Part shown: one piece after another, positions 33,104 to 44,859 of the stretch
How the letters are laid out: every line of letters starts with the position of its first letter
How positions within the stretch are numbered: position 1 is the stretch's first letter
NCBI RefSeq assembly: GCF_020921035.1
Contig: NC_063153.1
Coordinates: 27,771,066-27,835,065, forward strand
DNA from: Rhodamnia argentea
Taxonomy: Eukaryota; Streptophyta; Magnoliopsida; Myrtales; Myrtaceae
DNA length: 64,000 nt
Reading direction: 5' to 3'
The notes under the pieces: model-generated
Database searches by the model: none
What the model saw: only the letters and a program-made list of their open reading frames with translations
What the model was told of the DNA's origin: nothing
Translations under genes and position numbers: made by a program

Positions 33104-34546
33104 TCAAGGCATATTATTGAAGATGTCTTCAATGAAACGACTCAAAGACAAATAGGAAGGGCCACCCTCAACCAACGCCTTCCTACTCTTCTCGCTCATC
33201 TCCTTCACCTTTCTCCATCTCTCACCGCCAACCTCCCTCATTAACTTCCTTATTACGCCCTCTATTTCGTCCGCCATCACTACGGCATTGGTCTCCATCT
33301 TGAAATCCCTCCTGTAGTCCATCCTGACTTCCGTTGCGAGGCCCAGCTCCACTACTAGCTCGAACGAATTGAGCTGTTGCTCCGAGTACAAGGGCCATGT
33401 GGCCATGGCCACCCCGAACCATATGCTTTCTAGGGTGGAGTTCCATCCGCAGCCCGACACGTACCCCCCAATTGCTGGGTGCCCTAGGACCGCAATCTGT
33501 GGGGCCCACCCAATCACTTTCCCGAAGCCAGCTGTCCGATCTAGGAACCCTCTGGGCAAGACCTCCGCGGGGTCCATGTAGTCACGAGGGATTTCAACCT
33601 TGCCCTTTGGCGAGGGCCGCCGCAGGGACCACAGGAAGGGTTGTCCACTACGTTCCAGCGCGCAAGCCATCTCCTTCACCTGGTCCTCGCCGAAGCTCCC
33701 CATGCTCCCGAAGCATAGGAAAACCACCGATGAAGGTGATTGCCCGTCGAGCCACTCCATGATGTCATCGCCTCCGCTGTTAGCCTTCTTTTTTATCTCA
33801 CCCTTCAGATTTAATATTGGCCCAACTGGATACACCACGGGCGCCCCTAGGCCTGCTAAGGACCTTATTGCATGAGGTTCAAGCTCGTCGAACGTGTTTA
33901 CAACAATGCCTGCGGCCGCTCTCATCCTCCTGGCGTGCTCCAGAAACGGTCCGATCGCCTCCTTCATAAGAACCACGGAGGGTAAGACCTTGGCTGGCAA
34001 AGGGTTCATGAAACTCGGGATGTCCAGTTCGCCAGCCGCATCCTTGAATTCAGCTACGTCCACGTTGTGCTCGTCTTGGAGTGACTGGAGGTGCAGCATC
34101 ATGCCGAGGAAAGCAGCGCTTGACGGGAAGAAGATATAGGATGGTACTCCGAACTCATCCGCCAGGTCAAGCATGGTGGTGCAGAACATGTCAAGAACGA
34201 ACCCTGCAAGCCGCCTGGTTGAGCCGGCTGAGTCGGCGATCTTGGCAACAGCCTGCTTGACGAGGGGCATGTTGCTTTCAATAAAATGGGTGCGAAAATT
34301 GCCCGAGGAGATGACAGTGTTGGCGTTCTCACGTGGGAGATGAACAAAGCGGATGCGGGCAGCGGCCCCAGTGGTGGCGAGCGAGTTTGTGTATGAATCG
34401 ACATCGAAGTCGAACAGAAGCCTCATGATGAGGACGGTGACAGAGAGGCGTGGGTCACGGTCGACAAGCAGCTTGGCCATCCCGACCATCGGTATGAGAT
34501 GGCCCATGCCAGGCGATGGGACGAAAATGAGCTCGGCGTGGGTCAT
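33104..34546 (-). CDS. UDP-glycosyltransferase (family 1, UGT71-like), 480 aa, intronless
   Basis: The enzyme would transfer a sugar from a UDP-sugar to small acceptors such as flavonoids, terpenoids or hormones in the cytosol. Start ATG at 34546: MTHAELIFVPSPGMGHLIPM, with the family's catalytic His at residue 16. The 44-residue PSPG donor box runs about 347-390 (WAPQIAVLGHPAIGGYV to YSEQQ), and its last Gln, important for sugar choice, is present. However, PSPG position 19 (residue 365) is Gly (codon at 33454-33452) where nearly all family members have His in the HCGWNS motif that contacts the UDP phosphates. Length is normal and the frame intact. Acceptor and sugar cannot be told from sequence. 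A decayed paralogue lies 1.4 kb downstream in the same orientation. Confidence 0.93.
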   Translation of the reverse strand: MTHAELIFVPSPGMGHLIPMVGMAKLLVDRDPRLSVTVLIMRLLFDFDVDSYTNSLATTGAAARIRFVHLPRENANTVISSGNFRTHFIESNMPLVKQAVAKIADSAGSTRRLAGFVLDMFCTTMLDLADEFGVPSYIFFPSSAAFLGMMLHLQSLQDEHNVDVAEFKDAAGELDIPSFMNPLPAKVLPSVVLMKEAIGPFLEHARRMRAAAGIVVNTFDELEPHAIRSLAGLGAPVVYPVGPILNLKGEIKKKANSGGDDIMEWLDGQSPSSVVFLCFGSMGSFGEDQVKEMACALERSGQPFLWSLRRPSPKGKVEIPRDYMDPAEVLPRGFLDRTAGFGKVIGWAPQIAVLGHPAIGGYVSGCGWNSTLESIWFGVAMATWPLYSEQQLNSFELVVELGLATEVRMDYRRDFKMETNAVVMADEIEGVIRKLMREVGGERWRKVKEMSEKSRKALVEGGPSYLSLSRFIEDIFNNMP

Positions 34547-35329
34547 CGGCGAAGCTGATTATTTCCCTGGGAGTGTTTCGAAGTTTCGTGGTTGGAAAAG
34601 ACGGTGATGAGGCTTGAGGCTTTTTATGTTGATTATTATTTATGTTGGGTTGTGGCGAGGAAGATTCTCGGTTGATTCCGTCTTCTCGGGGCATTTTTGT
34701 CATTCGATTGTTTGATTTGCTTGATTCAATGCATTTGCACCTAATGCAGCGTATGACATTTTTGTCTCGAGCTTCAGCCCGTTAGACAAAATCAGACATG
34801 ATAGGATGAAAAATTTTCTTTTGGACCCCACACGTGATCTACGCCCATCGTTTTTTTTTTTTTCAAGTTTTTATGGGTTTTTTCTTCTTTTTTCTTTTTT
34901 TCTTTTGTTTTATTTTTTTTTTTTTTTGCGTTCGGGAGAGCTTCATGGTCATTTTCTCTTTCTGTACATTAAGCGTCTGAAGCGAGTCTATTAAAGACAA
35001 AAGGGAAAAAGCTTGATTCACATTCACATTCGAAAATGATAACTAATGATAACTGCATAAGGGCTGTGGTAGCCTACATAGGCGGACCACAGTCCTTGCC
35101 ATGCACCCTCATTTTCCAACAAAAGCAAACAATGCTTTTATATAAACACCCACATACATCCGAACACACCTACAAAACAAAGGGTTTTCAATCACATCAC
35201 CACTTGTAACTCTCAACCTATAAAATCATTTAACACGTGTTAGCGAATAACCTTATTGTCCTCACGACTGTGTGACACGTATCGCCATTAAAGCGACGTT
35301 AGCAAACAATCAACCAAGGCACACCGGTC
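34547..35329. other. UGT upstream flank
   Basis: It contains T-rich low-complexity runs at 34851-34928 and a segment with (CATT)n-like text near 35010. No coding region or clear TATA box for the UGT is identified. Confidence 0.5.
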
Positions 35330-37065
35330 AAACATGTGACATCCTGTAGTCTGGCTCGTTTTGAAGCCTTGAATAAATGAAAAGTCTCATCGATGTACTT
35401 CGGTTGAATCTCACTAACGATCCCTCTCGAGTAGACTAACCAAATGGGAATGGCTAGCTAGGAAAATCAAGTACGTGGACCTAAGAACTTGGTCATGGAC
35501 TGACTCTTTGGCCATGAAAATTGTCGAGGGAATATTTTGGACCAATATAGGCCGATCCTAGGATAATTAAGGAACGAGTTGGGTAATACCCTACGCTTGG
35601 ATCACGGGTGATTCCGTTCGACCTCGTATGGGTTCCGAACGTCCCCGATTATTTTCTAACGATCGTGTCCATCGGGACTAGTGATTGACCCTGCAATTGA
35701 ATGACACCAAGGTCGCCAAGGCTCGAGTAATTCTTAAACGTGATTTTAATCACGGGTCGATACGCGTAGCTCCTAAAAGCCGCCCGTTAGTTTGAGATAC
35801 GCGACAATTCTATTGATCGAGATTGATCGCGAATCGAGCTTCGGAATTTGACGTCGGACATTCGGGGGTTTCAATAAATAAAATTTTGGACGTTTCCTCA
35901 TCGTGTGAAATTCCTTGCGGTTCGCCCCAAGGGTTCGGGGAAAAGTATATTTGATTTGGATATGGGAAAGGACCCATTTGCCTCGAAAAATACCTCATTT
36001 TTCACTTGGAACTAAGGGTATTTTGGCCATTTTTCCTTTTGGCCGAGATTGACTAGTCAATGAGGGAGATAATTATTTTTCTCTTGACTTTGGGAGCATA
36101 ATTAATTATTATTAACCTATATTAGTTATTATATTGGCATCTTCTTCTTCATTATCCAAGACTCTCCTCTCTCTCTAGCTCACTTTCTCTCTACCTCACT
36201 CTCCCTCTCCCTCACTTGGCCAAACACCCTCTCTCTCACCCTCCATTGCGAAAATTCTTCAAGCCTTCTTTGGTGTCGCTTTGGGCGCTTGGGTCGTAGA
36301 GCGTCGCCGAGTCGCCGGCCGTACAAGGACCGCCGGAATCGCCACTCGATTCAAGCTTTTCCTCAACCGTTCAACGGAGGTTTTGCGGTTTTTGAGGTAG
36401 GATTGTTTCTAAACCTAAATTAGGTGGTTAGGTTGCTAAAAGACCATGAAATTATGAATTTTTGATGAAGAAAGTGTTGGTTTTGAGCATGTGGAGGGGC
36501 TGGACGAAAATTGCAGAAATGGAGGTGAGATATGCTTGTTCTTGAGGTGAATAGTAATTGCAAGAGGATATTTGTTTGGTCAAGTTTGACCATGGTCACC
36601 CTACCAACCCTAGTTACTTTATGCCTAACTAGAGTTACTTTATGCTATAGTTTAATCATGGTTAGGTTAGTATTTGACTCTAGTTAGTTTTTGAACCATG
36701 GTTAGTTTAAATATTAACTAGGGTTACTTTTATGTGACATAAAATCGTTATGCCACGGTGCTAATTAAATGTGACATTGTTATAGTATAGTACTATGGTC
36801 GTGAATTAATTATATATTAGAAAATTATTATTGTTCGGCGTGATATATTTCCACGTTAGTATAATTATAATGGCACGTGATTTATAAATTGCTACGTTAG
36901 CGTAATATGGTCGCATGGCGTGGATTGGATACTTTGGTAGCATAAATTGATCGGGTAGTCTGGATTAATTCTTGGGTAGTGTGAATTGATCGGGTGATCC
37001 CGAATTATTAATTCTCTAACGTGAGTGAATCACGTGATCCGATCTATTCTGAGAAAATATGAGGG

Positions 37066-37365
37066 TCGTATTCAATCAAGTGTCGAGGCCAAAGTGGCCG
37101 TTTTCGATTGTCGAGGCCAGGAAATGTGATGGTCGTATTCAATCAGTCGTGAGGCCAAAGTGAGCCGTATTGTCATTGTCGGACCAGAAAGTAAGAAAGT
37201 CGTGTTCATTAAGTCGTCCGAGACCAAAGTGAGTCGTGTTCGACTAATTGTCCGAGACTTGATCCGGTCGTGTTCCTATGTGTCCGAGACCGAGATCGTG
37301 GGTCGTATTCCTATGTGTCGAGACCGGGTATATGTATAGAGCCGTGTTCCATAAAGGTCCGAGGC
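37066..37365. repeat. Tandem array in the solo LTR, ~45-60-bp units
   Basis: Five to six degenerate units contain GGTCGTATTCAATCA or GTCGTGTTCCTATGTG followed by GTC(C)GAGRCC. Variation between units is substantial, so the array is not recent. Confidence 0.75.
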
Positions 37366-37384
37366 TCAATTTCATGAATGTATG

Positions 37385-37675
37385 ATGTCGGTGGGTGACG
37401 TGGAATATGTTTGGGTAACGTGGAATATTCTGGTAACGTGGAATATTCTAGGTGGCGTGGAATATGTTTGGAGTAACGTGGAATATTCGGGTAACGTGGA
37501 ATATTCGGGTGACGTGGAATATTTTTGGGTAACGTGGAATATTCGGGTGACGTGGATATTTTGGTAATGTGGATATTTATATTATGGTGGATGTGTTAAA
37601 AATGGGCCCCGGGTACGTAGAATATTTTATTGTTGGGGGCGTGGAACGCCGAGCGGGTAACGTAGAATATTTGGA
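37385..37675. repeat. Minisatellite in the solo LTR, ~20-bp units
   Basis: At least ten units of the type GGTAACGTGGAATATTCGG, with GGTGACGTGGAATATTTTTG variants alternating. The array decays into GTACGTAGAATATTT at its right side. Confidence 0.92.
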
Positions 37676-38639
37676 AGGTGTGAGAATTTTCGGGAAGAAT
37701 GGAATTTTCTGGAATTTAATTGGGGAATTTTTGGGTAAGAAGAAGAGTTGTTGGAAATTGTTGCTCGCCTAGATTGTGTCGGGGCCTAGCCCGATCTAGG
37801 GTTGGATTTTCCTCGAGATTTTATCTCACCCCGTCGTGGGTTGTTGTTTTTGGACCATCGCCTCGGCCATGAATGACCCGCCTCAAGGTTCGGATCCCGG
37901 GACATGGAAACCGTGGTGACAGTACCCGGTAGGAGGGACAAGGTGTACTATGGGCATATTACTACTATTTGGGTGGACACGGAGAACCCTTTTGGAAGCC
38001 CATACGTCGAAGCATGGACGTACCGCTATGGGGACTTGACGGTGGGACCACGCCGGCTCGACATTCCCTATGACGGTGTTGGGGAGTGGGACCCTACTGT
38101 CTCCCCCCGGATGGCGTTGTAGAGTACCCGGATATTGGTCCCGATGATGTGGGCCTAGTCAGGTCGTGGCCTGAAGAAGACGGAGAGGTTGTGGGCCTTC
38201 GGACGAGTAGTCGCCTGAAATAGCGAGGATGAGGCTTAGGTAGTCGGCCTCTGTTTTGTGGAGTGTTGTATTTTGGTAGTGTAGCGGGCTTGACCACGTG
38301 TCTTTGTTATAGGTGGTCACGGGCTTGTTGCAAGCCCGTTTGGTTTGTAACAACTATGTATATATGTACATATGTGTGTTTTTACCATCCCAAGTTATCG
38401 TGTTTTTGGTTTGTACGGAGATTTTGTTGCTTCCGCATGTGTTGTATAATTTGTTGCGGATCCTGGGCCGACTCAAGTGAGGCGTGGGATGTCGACGATT
38501 CGTAGGGTTCGGGGCGTGACAAAACAATATGAAGATTAATATCAAGCAAAACTTGAGAAATTTGAACCAAGCTGGCATTACAAGTCAATCAATTGATTCG
38601 TCTATTGGGTTTCAGTTTAATAAAATTGAGTGAAATAGA

Positions 38640-39545
38640 TGAAGTGAACTTATATATCGTGGCAACCGGGTCCAGGAACGAACACTTGGATTCCAAGCTT
38701 GGCCTCTATGGACTTGGGCTTAGACGCTGCCATGGTCTCGGGCTTAGTCTCGATGGACTTGGGGCTCGACATCTCGTGCACGAGCACCGGAATTAAGTTC
38801 CTAGGCCTTACCACGATGGACCCGAGCAAACGCGCAAGGGACCTAGGCCAGCCTCAATGGACCCAGGCACGATCGTCGGTGGTCCTAGGAATGACCTATG
38901 ATGGACCCTAGTCCGAGTGCTAGGAACTTAGACAAGGCACCGAGATCGATGGCCCGGCCTCCATAAACCCGGGTGCAAGCGTCGAGGTCTATAGCTCGGC
39001 CCTATTGGACCTAGGTTTGAATGGTGGGGACTAGATCTCGGGCGCCCAAGGTCCGAGGCTCTCCCTCAATGGACCCATCATTGGCAGCCAAGGTCCTAGG
39101 CACGAGATTGACCTCGATGGACATGGGCCCTACACCTTGGACCTAAGCATGGGTGCCGAGATCCCGTGCACGGTCTTGATGAACCCAAGCTCAAGCATCG
39201 GGGTTGCGGGCATCCACCGATGCCCGATGGACCCAAGTCCGAGCGACGGGGTCCTGGGCCCAGCATCAATGGTTCGGGGCACGGGCAAAAAGGACCCGGG
39301 CTCGAAAGTCGGGTATTCAAGCACAAACATTGAGGTTCGAGGCGTAGCCTCAATGGACCCAAGCACAGGTGCAGCCTCGATGTTATGGGGCCCAACGTCA
39401 TGGGCACAGACATCGTTGTTTCAGGGTTAGCACAACATCCGGGGTATCGGGCACAGCCTTGATGGATCCAAACCGGGGCATCGGAGTCCCAAGCCTGGCC
39501 TCAAATGGACCCTGCCCTGCTGACAAGGGCCTAGAATGAGCTTTG
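38640..39545. repeat. GC-rich degenerate minisatellite field (~900 bp)
   Basis: The phrase (C)CTCAATGGACCC(A)AG, followed by GCACGGGC or similar and by GGTCCTAGGC, recurs about 15 times at spacings of roughly 45-65 bp. Open frames on both strands are by-products of the repeat. No function known to me. Confidence 0.85.
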
Positions 39546-40055
39546 GAGTTCATGCGCCAAAACGTGAAGTTTCTAGTCCAATTGCCGATACTTAGCTATA
39601 TTGTCGAAAATGATTTTCCATTTAAGAAGAAATCATTTTCCTGAATTTAAGTTTTATTAGAAAAAGCTTTTCCATTGACTAGGGAAAAAAATTGTTGACT
39701 CATTTTGCTAAGCCATTCAAATGCCGATAAATAAAAAGAACAAATATTCTTATGAAAAAGTTCTCTTCAAAACAAACAGTGCTTAACAAAGAGTCAAATT
39801 CCTTGGATTTTCTAGTGATTGTTGAAATTCACTCAACTTGGAAAAGAGGTAATAGAACGTGCTCATTGAATTTCGAGACGAGTTCACTTCACAATTAGAA
39901 AAGTGAACATGTCTCGAGGCAGCATTCATGGAAAGCAAAACTTCGAGCCAATTACAGCATGTCATGGGAAAATTTCTTTCAATATTTTCTAAGTTTATTG
40001 CATCAATTCAGTTTTAATTTTATTTTAATATGGTCGATTTATTCTTAAACATTTT
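39546..40055. other. Intergenic, no gene seen
   Basis: AT-rich sequence with AAAATGATTTTCC motifs like those in small hAT-type MITEs; nothing definite. Confidence 0.4.
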
Positions 40056-41637
40056 GAAGATATTTTAAGGCTCACGGTACTTCCACTCCCTTATTGACTC
40101 ATGACACTCCCATTTAATATTGAATAGACTACATTGTCCCTTGCACGTCCCACTCTTGATTTAAGATTATTTCTTACCTTTTTCCTTCTTCTTTTTCATT
40201 GGTTTCGATTTTACTAGAGACAAAACCACGCTCCTCTCAAATAACATTTATTAAGGTTAATGTGGGGCACACTCTTGATATAAGACTAATGGTTGCCTTT
40301 CTTTCTTTCTTTTTTTCTTTTAACTTTGTGCCTTTTCTTTCTCCATTTGGAACAAAACCGGTGCACCTCTTTTCCAAAAAACAATTTGTTTTAGGGTTGT
40401 TCAGTTCCTAGTCCGGTTCTATCTAGTTCCCAGGTGATCCGGTGGAACCGAACAAGCTCGAAAAGGCAAGACTTTCGTTCAATGCAGAAATTACAAGATG
40501 AACATAGAGCTAACATGGCTTTTCAACATTGCTCCAGTCCACTACTTCACCCAGGACCGGAGCCATAATGCGTGCACTCACTCATCCATGTCGATCAAAA
40601 ATAGAATGCTCTGAACCTCCGAGTCGAATTGGAAGTCGAAACCAGCACTCCCACCAAATCGTGGAGATAAAACTTACCGATCTTAACAAGTACTCCGTGA
40701 TTTGAAAGAAATGTAGGCAGCAACCAAAGCACTTCGTTTTTCGTCAACATGTAGGTGACTCTGTTCCTATAACTTTAAACCGCTACACTATCCATCGCTA
40801 ACATGCTACTCCAACAAGAAAAAATAATTGCACCCAACTTGCACTTCCGCAGATATCCCCATCTTTCTTTCTTACGAGTCCAGCCTGCAGCCAACCATAT
40901 GAATTTTTTCCAATAAAAAGACTGAAGAAAGAAAATTTTGTTGCCGGTCTGGCTCCCCTTGAAACCGAGAACCGGACCAAACTAGCCGGTTCATTATCTC
41001 ACTCCTAGTTTATTTGGTAGATAACTAACTAATTATTGTGTTTCTGCCAAATAAAGCTAATTATTCCATTAATGAGTTGCATATTTCTTTATTTTTGTAG
41101 TAGGAAATTGCTGTTGAAAAAATAACTTAAGCACAAGTAAGAGTATAATCCACCAGTACATTGTGTATAATGCATACATCAACTATTATATTTCTTCTTA
41201 GAATAAATTCTCGTAAATTTGATCCATAAATCAAAGTCGAAAAATTTACGATCATGAAAATAATTTAAAGAAATAAAGTTTATAATTGACAAATAAAACT
41301 ACAATTTATTTACGCTAGTATATGATTAGTGTTTGCTTAGATTATAATATTGGAGAACAGGTTCAGAAAAAGATCAATATGAAGGGAACGTTGAAATGTA
41401 ATGTGCGTGGAAAAAGTGGCTTGAGTGAAAAAAAAAAAAGAAAGTTGCTTTGAAGGGACGTGGGCAAGTTTTTCTTTTAGTAAAAATTGACAAAAGAAAG
41501 AAGAAAAAAAGGTAAGAAATAATCCTATATCAAGGGTGAAACCCACAAGGGATAATATGGTTAATCTAATGTGATAGGGAGTGTGAGGAGCCAATAAGGG
41601 GATGGAAATAGTGCGGGCCTATTTTAATATAGTTCTT
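40056..41637. mobile_element. Inverted-repeat element with ~130-bp arms, unclassified
   Basis: The left arm (about 40056-40192) and the right arm (about 41503-41637) are inverted copies, for example ATTATTTCTTACCTTTTT on the left faces AAAAAAAGGTAAGAAATAAT on the right, and CTCCCTTATTG faces CCAATAAGGGG. Similarity extends weakly inward. No transposase is readable between the arms. Long arms suggest a MULE-type or foldback element. Target duplication not resolved. Confidence 0.6.
40392..41007. mobile_element. Possible hAT-like element nested in the inverted-repeat element
   Basis: Ends TAGGGTTGTTCAGTTCC and, inverted, TAGGAGTGAGATAATGAACC, both followed by GGTCCGGTTC-type subterminal sequence. 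Flanking octamers ATTTGTTT and GTTTATTT agree at 6 of 8 positions, both mismatches being transitions. No transposase. Confidence 0.5.
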
Positions 41638-42558
41638 TGACGATACATGGCATGATCGACCATCTAATATGGACGACGAGTCTTTTTTGTTCTTTTATTT
41701 TCTTCTCTTTTCTTTGGCATCATCTTTAATCTCTTGATCGCTCGGCCAATCCTCCTTCGGTGCACATAAGTCAGTGTCCATTGTCGCCAAACTACGGAGC
41801 GGCCTTACTTAGCTTCGGGAAAAGTTGAGGGCATCACGCCGCCTCCGTCACGGTTGATAGGAAAATAGAGAGTCGTTGCCACATTGACGGGCCGCACGGT
41901 GGCATTTGACAATCCTAGCCTCGACGCATAGACATCCTTCATAGAGCCAACTGCACACAGAGGGCCGAGCACTGCCTGGCTGTATATCTGCAACAAATCT
42001 GGGAAAAAATCGCATCTTTTCCTGATGAATATCATGTTGTTGTTGAACATTAGGATGCTATAACTTTGCCCAAAACTTGTAATTTTGTCTACTGGGAATT
42101 CTATCTAGCAGGTAGAATGGGCCAACTAACTTGAACAAAGGAGGAAAAATGACACAAGTGCTTCTTGAACTTTTAATTTATTCAATGCGGTTCCATGAAT
42201 TTTTTGTATATCTTCAATTTAGTCCTCGAACTATATAAAATTATTTAATATTTTACTTGATTTTGAATTAATGGAAAGAAGATAATATGGAATATTTTCA
42301 TATAGTTCGGGGACTACAATGAAGATGTACCAAAAGTTTATGTATTACAACGAACAAATCAACAGGTCAAAGATCCTAATGCACATTGGACTAAAGTTCG
42401 GGATAATTCGCGTCATTATCTCAACAAAAAAAACATACAAAATCAACTCTTTGCTCCACCATGTGATTCAAGGACAATACCCAATGAGAGTCCGATAAGA
42501 CAGCTATGCGAGAGTAGGATTTTCCCGTTGGAACTATATATCCATTTGGGAAGGAGAT
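41638..42558. other. Intergenic; short open frame 41805-42050 (-) unassigned
   Basis: An 81-codon - strand open stretch, ending with VATTLYFPINRDGGGVMPST, is not recognised. It has no start context or splice support. The dispersed repeat motif (TTCAATTTAGTCCTCGAACT) lies at 42208-42227. Confidence 0.35.
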
Positions 42559-42822
42559 GGACATTGGCGAGCATGAGGAGGCTGGGGACGGTATCAGAGG
42601 TATGGGGTCTGAGAACGTTCCTTTGGAGGTCTGAGGACGGATTGTCGACGAGGCCAAGAAAGGAGCTAGGCTCGATGGGCAGTGAGAGATAGGCATTGGC
42701 GAGCCTGAGAAAGCTGGGGATGCCATCGGATGAATAGGGTCTGAGAACGTTCCTATGGAGTTTTGGTGACGGATTGTCGGCGAGGCCAGGAAAGGAGCTG
42801 GACTCCACGGGTTGGGAGAGAT
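42559..42822. repeat. 132-bp direct tandem duplication, in-frame period
   Basis: Units at 42559-42690 and 42691-42822 share ATTGGCGAGC, GGTCTGAGAACGTTCCT and GACGGATTGTCG blocks. The period is 44 codons, and both strands keep frames across it. On the + strand the units read LRTFLW with surrounding basic residues; on the - strand GLADNPS...RNVLRP. I cannot name the family. Confidence 0.8.
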
Positions 42823-43070
42823 GTCCATGCGAGGGCATGAGAGATCATGATGTTGAGCAAGATCGAGGGGTTCTTCGGCACCATAAACTCTTCGAGTTGC
42901 TCAAACTCGGCGCTGTCCCCCTGAGCGTGTGTTTTGTCTTCAACTAAAAGATCAAAGACGATGATGGCCACAACATTTCCTGAGCCGGGTGTGGGATGTC
43001 GGACCCTCACCGGTGGCTGGCCCCACCACCTGCGTCATTAGAATCTTCCCCATTCACGTACGCTTTATGA
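42823..43070. other. Possible decayed coding fragment, unassigned
   Basis: Open stretches exist on both strands (- strand 42753-43010; + strand text continuing from the repeat). Base composition is GC-richer than the surroundings, suggesting old coding sequence. No domain recognised. Confidence 0.3.
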
Positions 43071-43911
43071 CTGCGTTTAATAATCGGGATAAAACTTAGG
43101 ATAAGATAAAACTTATTATCTTGTGTGATTGATAGCTCTCCAAAATAGGATATATGAGGGATATAGCTCGGATAAAAAAATCATAGGAGATGGGTGGAAT
43201 AGATCAAGATAGGATTTTTCAAGAGAGTAGACATAAAAAAAAAAACCAACTTTGCTTAAGGTTGCCTCTGAAGTTCGGCCACCTCTCCGATAGCACCAGG
43301 CTGGAGTCTTCAACCACAAAGCTAGGTATCGCCATGACCTCGTTCTTTAATCTATTGTTTAGCGTGATATGAGATCACATTCCTCCTTCTTTAATCAATT
43401 GAATCTTTTCGACATTCGAAAGGAGTCTCAACATAATGGAAGAACTCGAGGTTGATCATCAACTTTCAAAATAGCTCTCTTGGACAACCTACTAGAGTGC
43501 ATCTTTAACTTGTAAAAAGAGGTGTATAATTCGATTGTTGAGTTCTTATTTACTTACTCGACAAGACAATGAGCAAGGCAAATGGATTATTCTCGGATGA
43601 TTCTACTCTAAATCAAGACTCTTGATTTTAACAGATCTGCTTTGTCGAAGTTGTCCCCCCGCATACAGATGGCACAGACCTATAGTAAAAAATAACTCAC
43701 TCATCAGAACCCATCACTAAATTATTTCTAAAACATTCTGATGTTTCAACAAAATAGAATCCATCTTAGCCGCACTTTGCATTTGCTTATCCGACTTTAA
43801 ATTCGCAGTTCACAAAATAGTGAATAGAATATGACAAAATTCTTGAATTTCTTATCCTATCATATCATGTCCTACCTTTACTAAAAATCCGAATGACTAA
43901 ACATAGCTTAT
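43071..43911. mobile_element. MITE-like element with diverged terminal inverted repeats
   Basis: The left end CTGCGTTTAATAATCGGGAT and a following AGGATAAGATAA are matched in inverted orientation at the right by CCTATCATATCATGTCCTAC and CCGAATGACTAAACATAG. No coding region is seen. Target duplication unclear, so class uncertain. Confidence 0.45.
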
Positions 43912-44859
43912 ATTTTGATTTTTGTCTTCTTGCCTTTCTTTTTATTTGACCTTTCTTGTATTTTAGTCCATGTCGGATCGCTAACCATGTCATGTTAGAC
44001 AACCGGCAATGACAAGACCGATCGTCAACGATATGCATTGAAAATCAACCAAAAGGATTAGATTGAAAAATCATCGAAATATCTGGGAGTAATCAATTGA
44101 ACTCCATTGTGATAGCTCATCACTCGTGGAGCTCTTAACAAGTGAAGCCCATTGCCCTTCCAAAATCTTGTTGAAGAGCGTAAGGGCCTCTTGGCCTAAC
44201 TAAAAGAAGCGACGGTAATCCATTCTCCATGTCTGGGTCGCGAAGCCCCATGGACCAGGACATCTTCCTCCTGATATTTAGGATTTGTTCTGTTTTGACG
44301 CTAGCTTCAATTGTTCTTCCAAAATGGTGAAAGGGAAATAGAAGTGGCTCGTTTTGACCCAAAAAAAAAAAAAAAATATTGTCAAATTAAAAAGTTTAGG
44401 ACTTAATTGACAGTCGTACAATATATTTATGACTAATTGGGTAGTTTTTTCCATGCCACATATCATCATGGACACTTTGATGCTATTGTCAAATCAAATT
44501 GTGGACATGTGCAACAAATTATAGAGTTGAGCGTATTAAATGAACGAAATGCAAACTAACGACAATGCAATTGAAATTTGAGCTAGATTGGATATTTCGT
44601 CACAAATCCAAGAGCTCAAAAGCCCCGCCACACTTCATTAAACCTCATCGAGTTCTATTAGATTAAGTTGCAAAGCCCCGAAATACGATTCGCGATCCGC
44701 ATTAGAATTAATTTTTATTCCTTTTCTTTTTTTCTTTTTTTGAATCGAAATCATTTAACATGTCCGTCGAATGAAAGAATATAAAAAATAAAAATGAAAA
44801 TAAGATAAATTAAAAAGAAAACATGGGTGAAAAAAAAATTTGGAACCGGTTCGGCCCGA
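43912..44859. other. Intergenic, no gene seen
   Basis: It includes a poly(A) run at 44359-44373 preceded by TTTTGACCC and the dispersed AGTTTAGGACTTAATTGAC motif. Nothing else is supported. Confidence 0.45.

Larger units (their letters stand above)
35335..38521. mobile_element. Solo LTR, 3187 bp, perfect 5-bp target duplication
   Basis: It begins TGTGACATCCTGTAG and ends GTTCGGGGCGTGACA (TG...CA). Both flanks are AAACA (35330-35334 and 38522-38526). No internal retrotransposon coding sequence follows, so this is a solo LTR of a large gypsy-type element. Inside: CT-rich stretch 36150-36240, a GC-rich leader-like part 36280-36400, two tandem-repeat arrays (37066-37365, 37385-37675) and a GC-rich end. 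No gene is inferred from the short open frames within it. Confidence 0.9.

Noticed and set aside
37066..37675. CRISPR-like repeat array
   Set aside because: Repeats are adjacent or irregular without unique spacers, inside a plant LTR; these are minisatellites.
38354..38588. Open frames at the right end of the solo LTR
   Set aside because: They lie within LTR U5-like sequence and cross its border at 38521.
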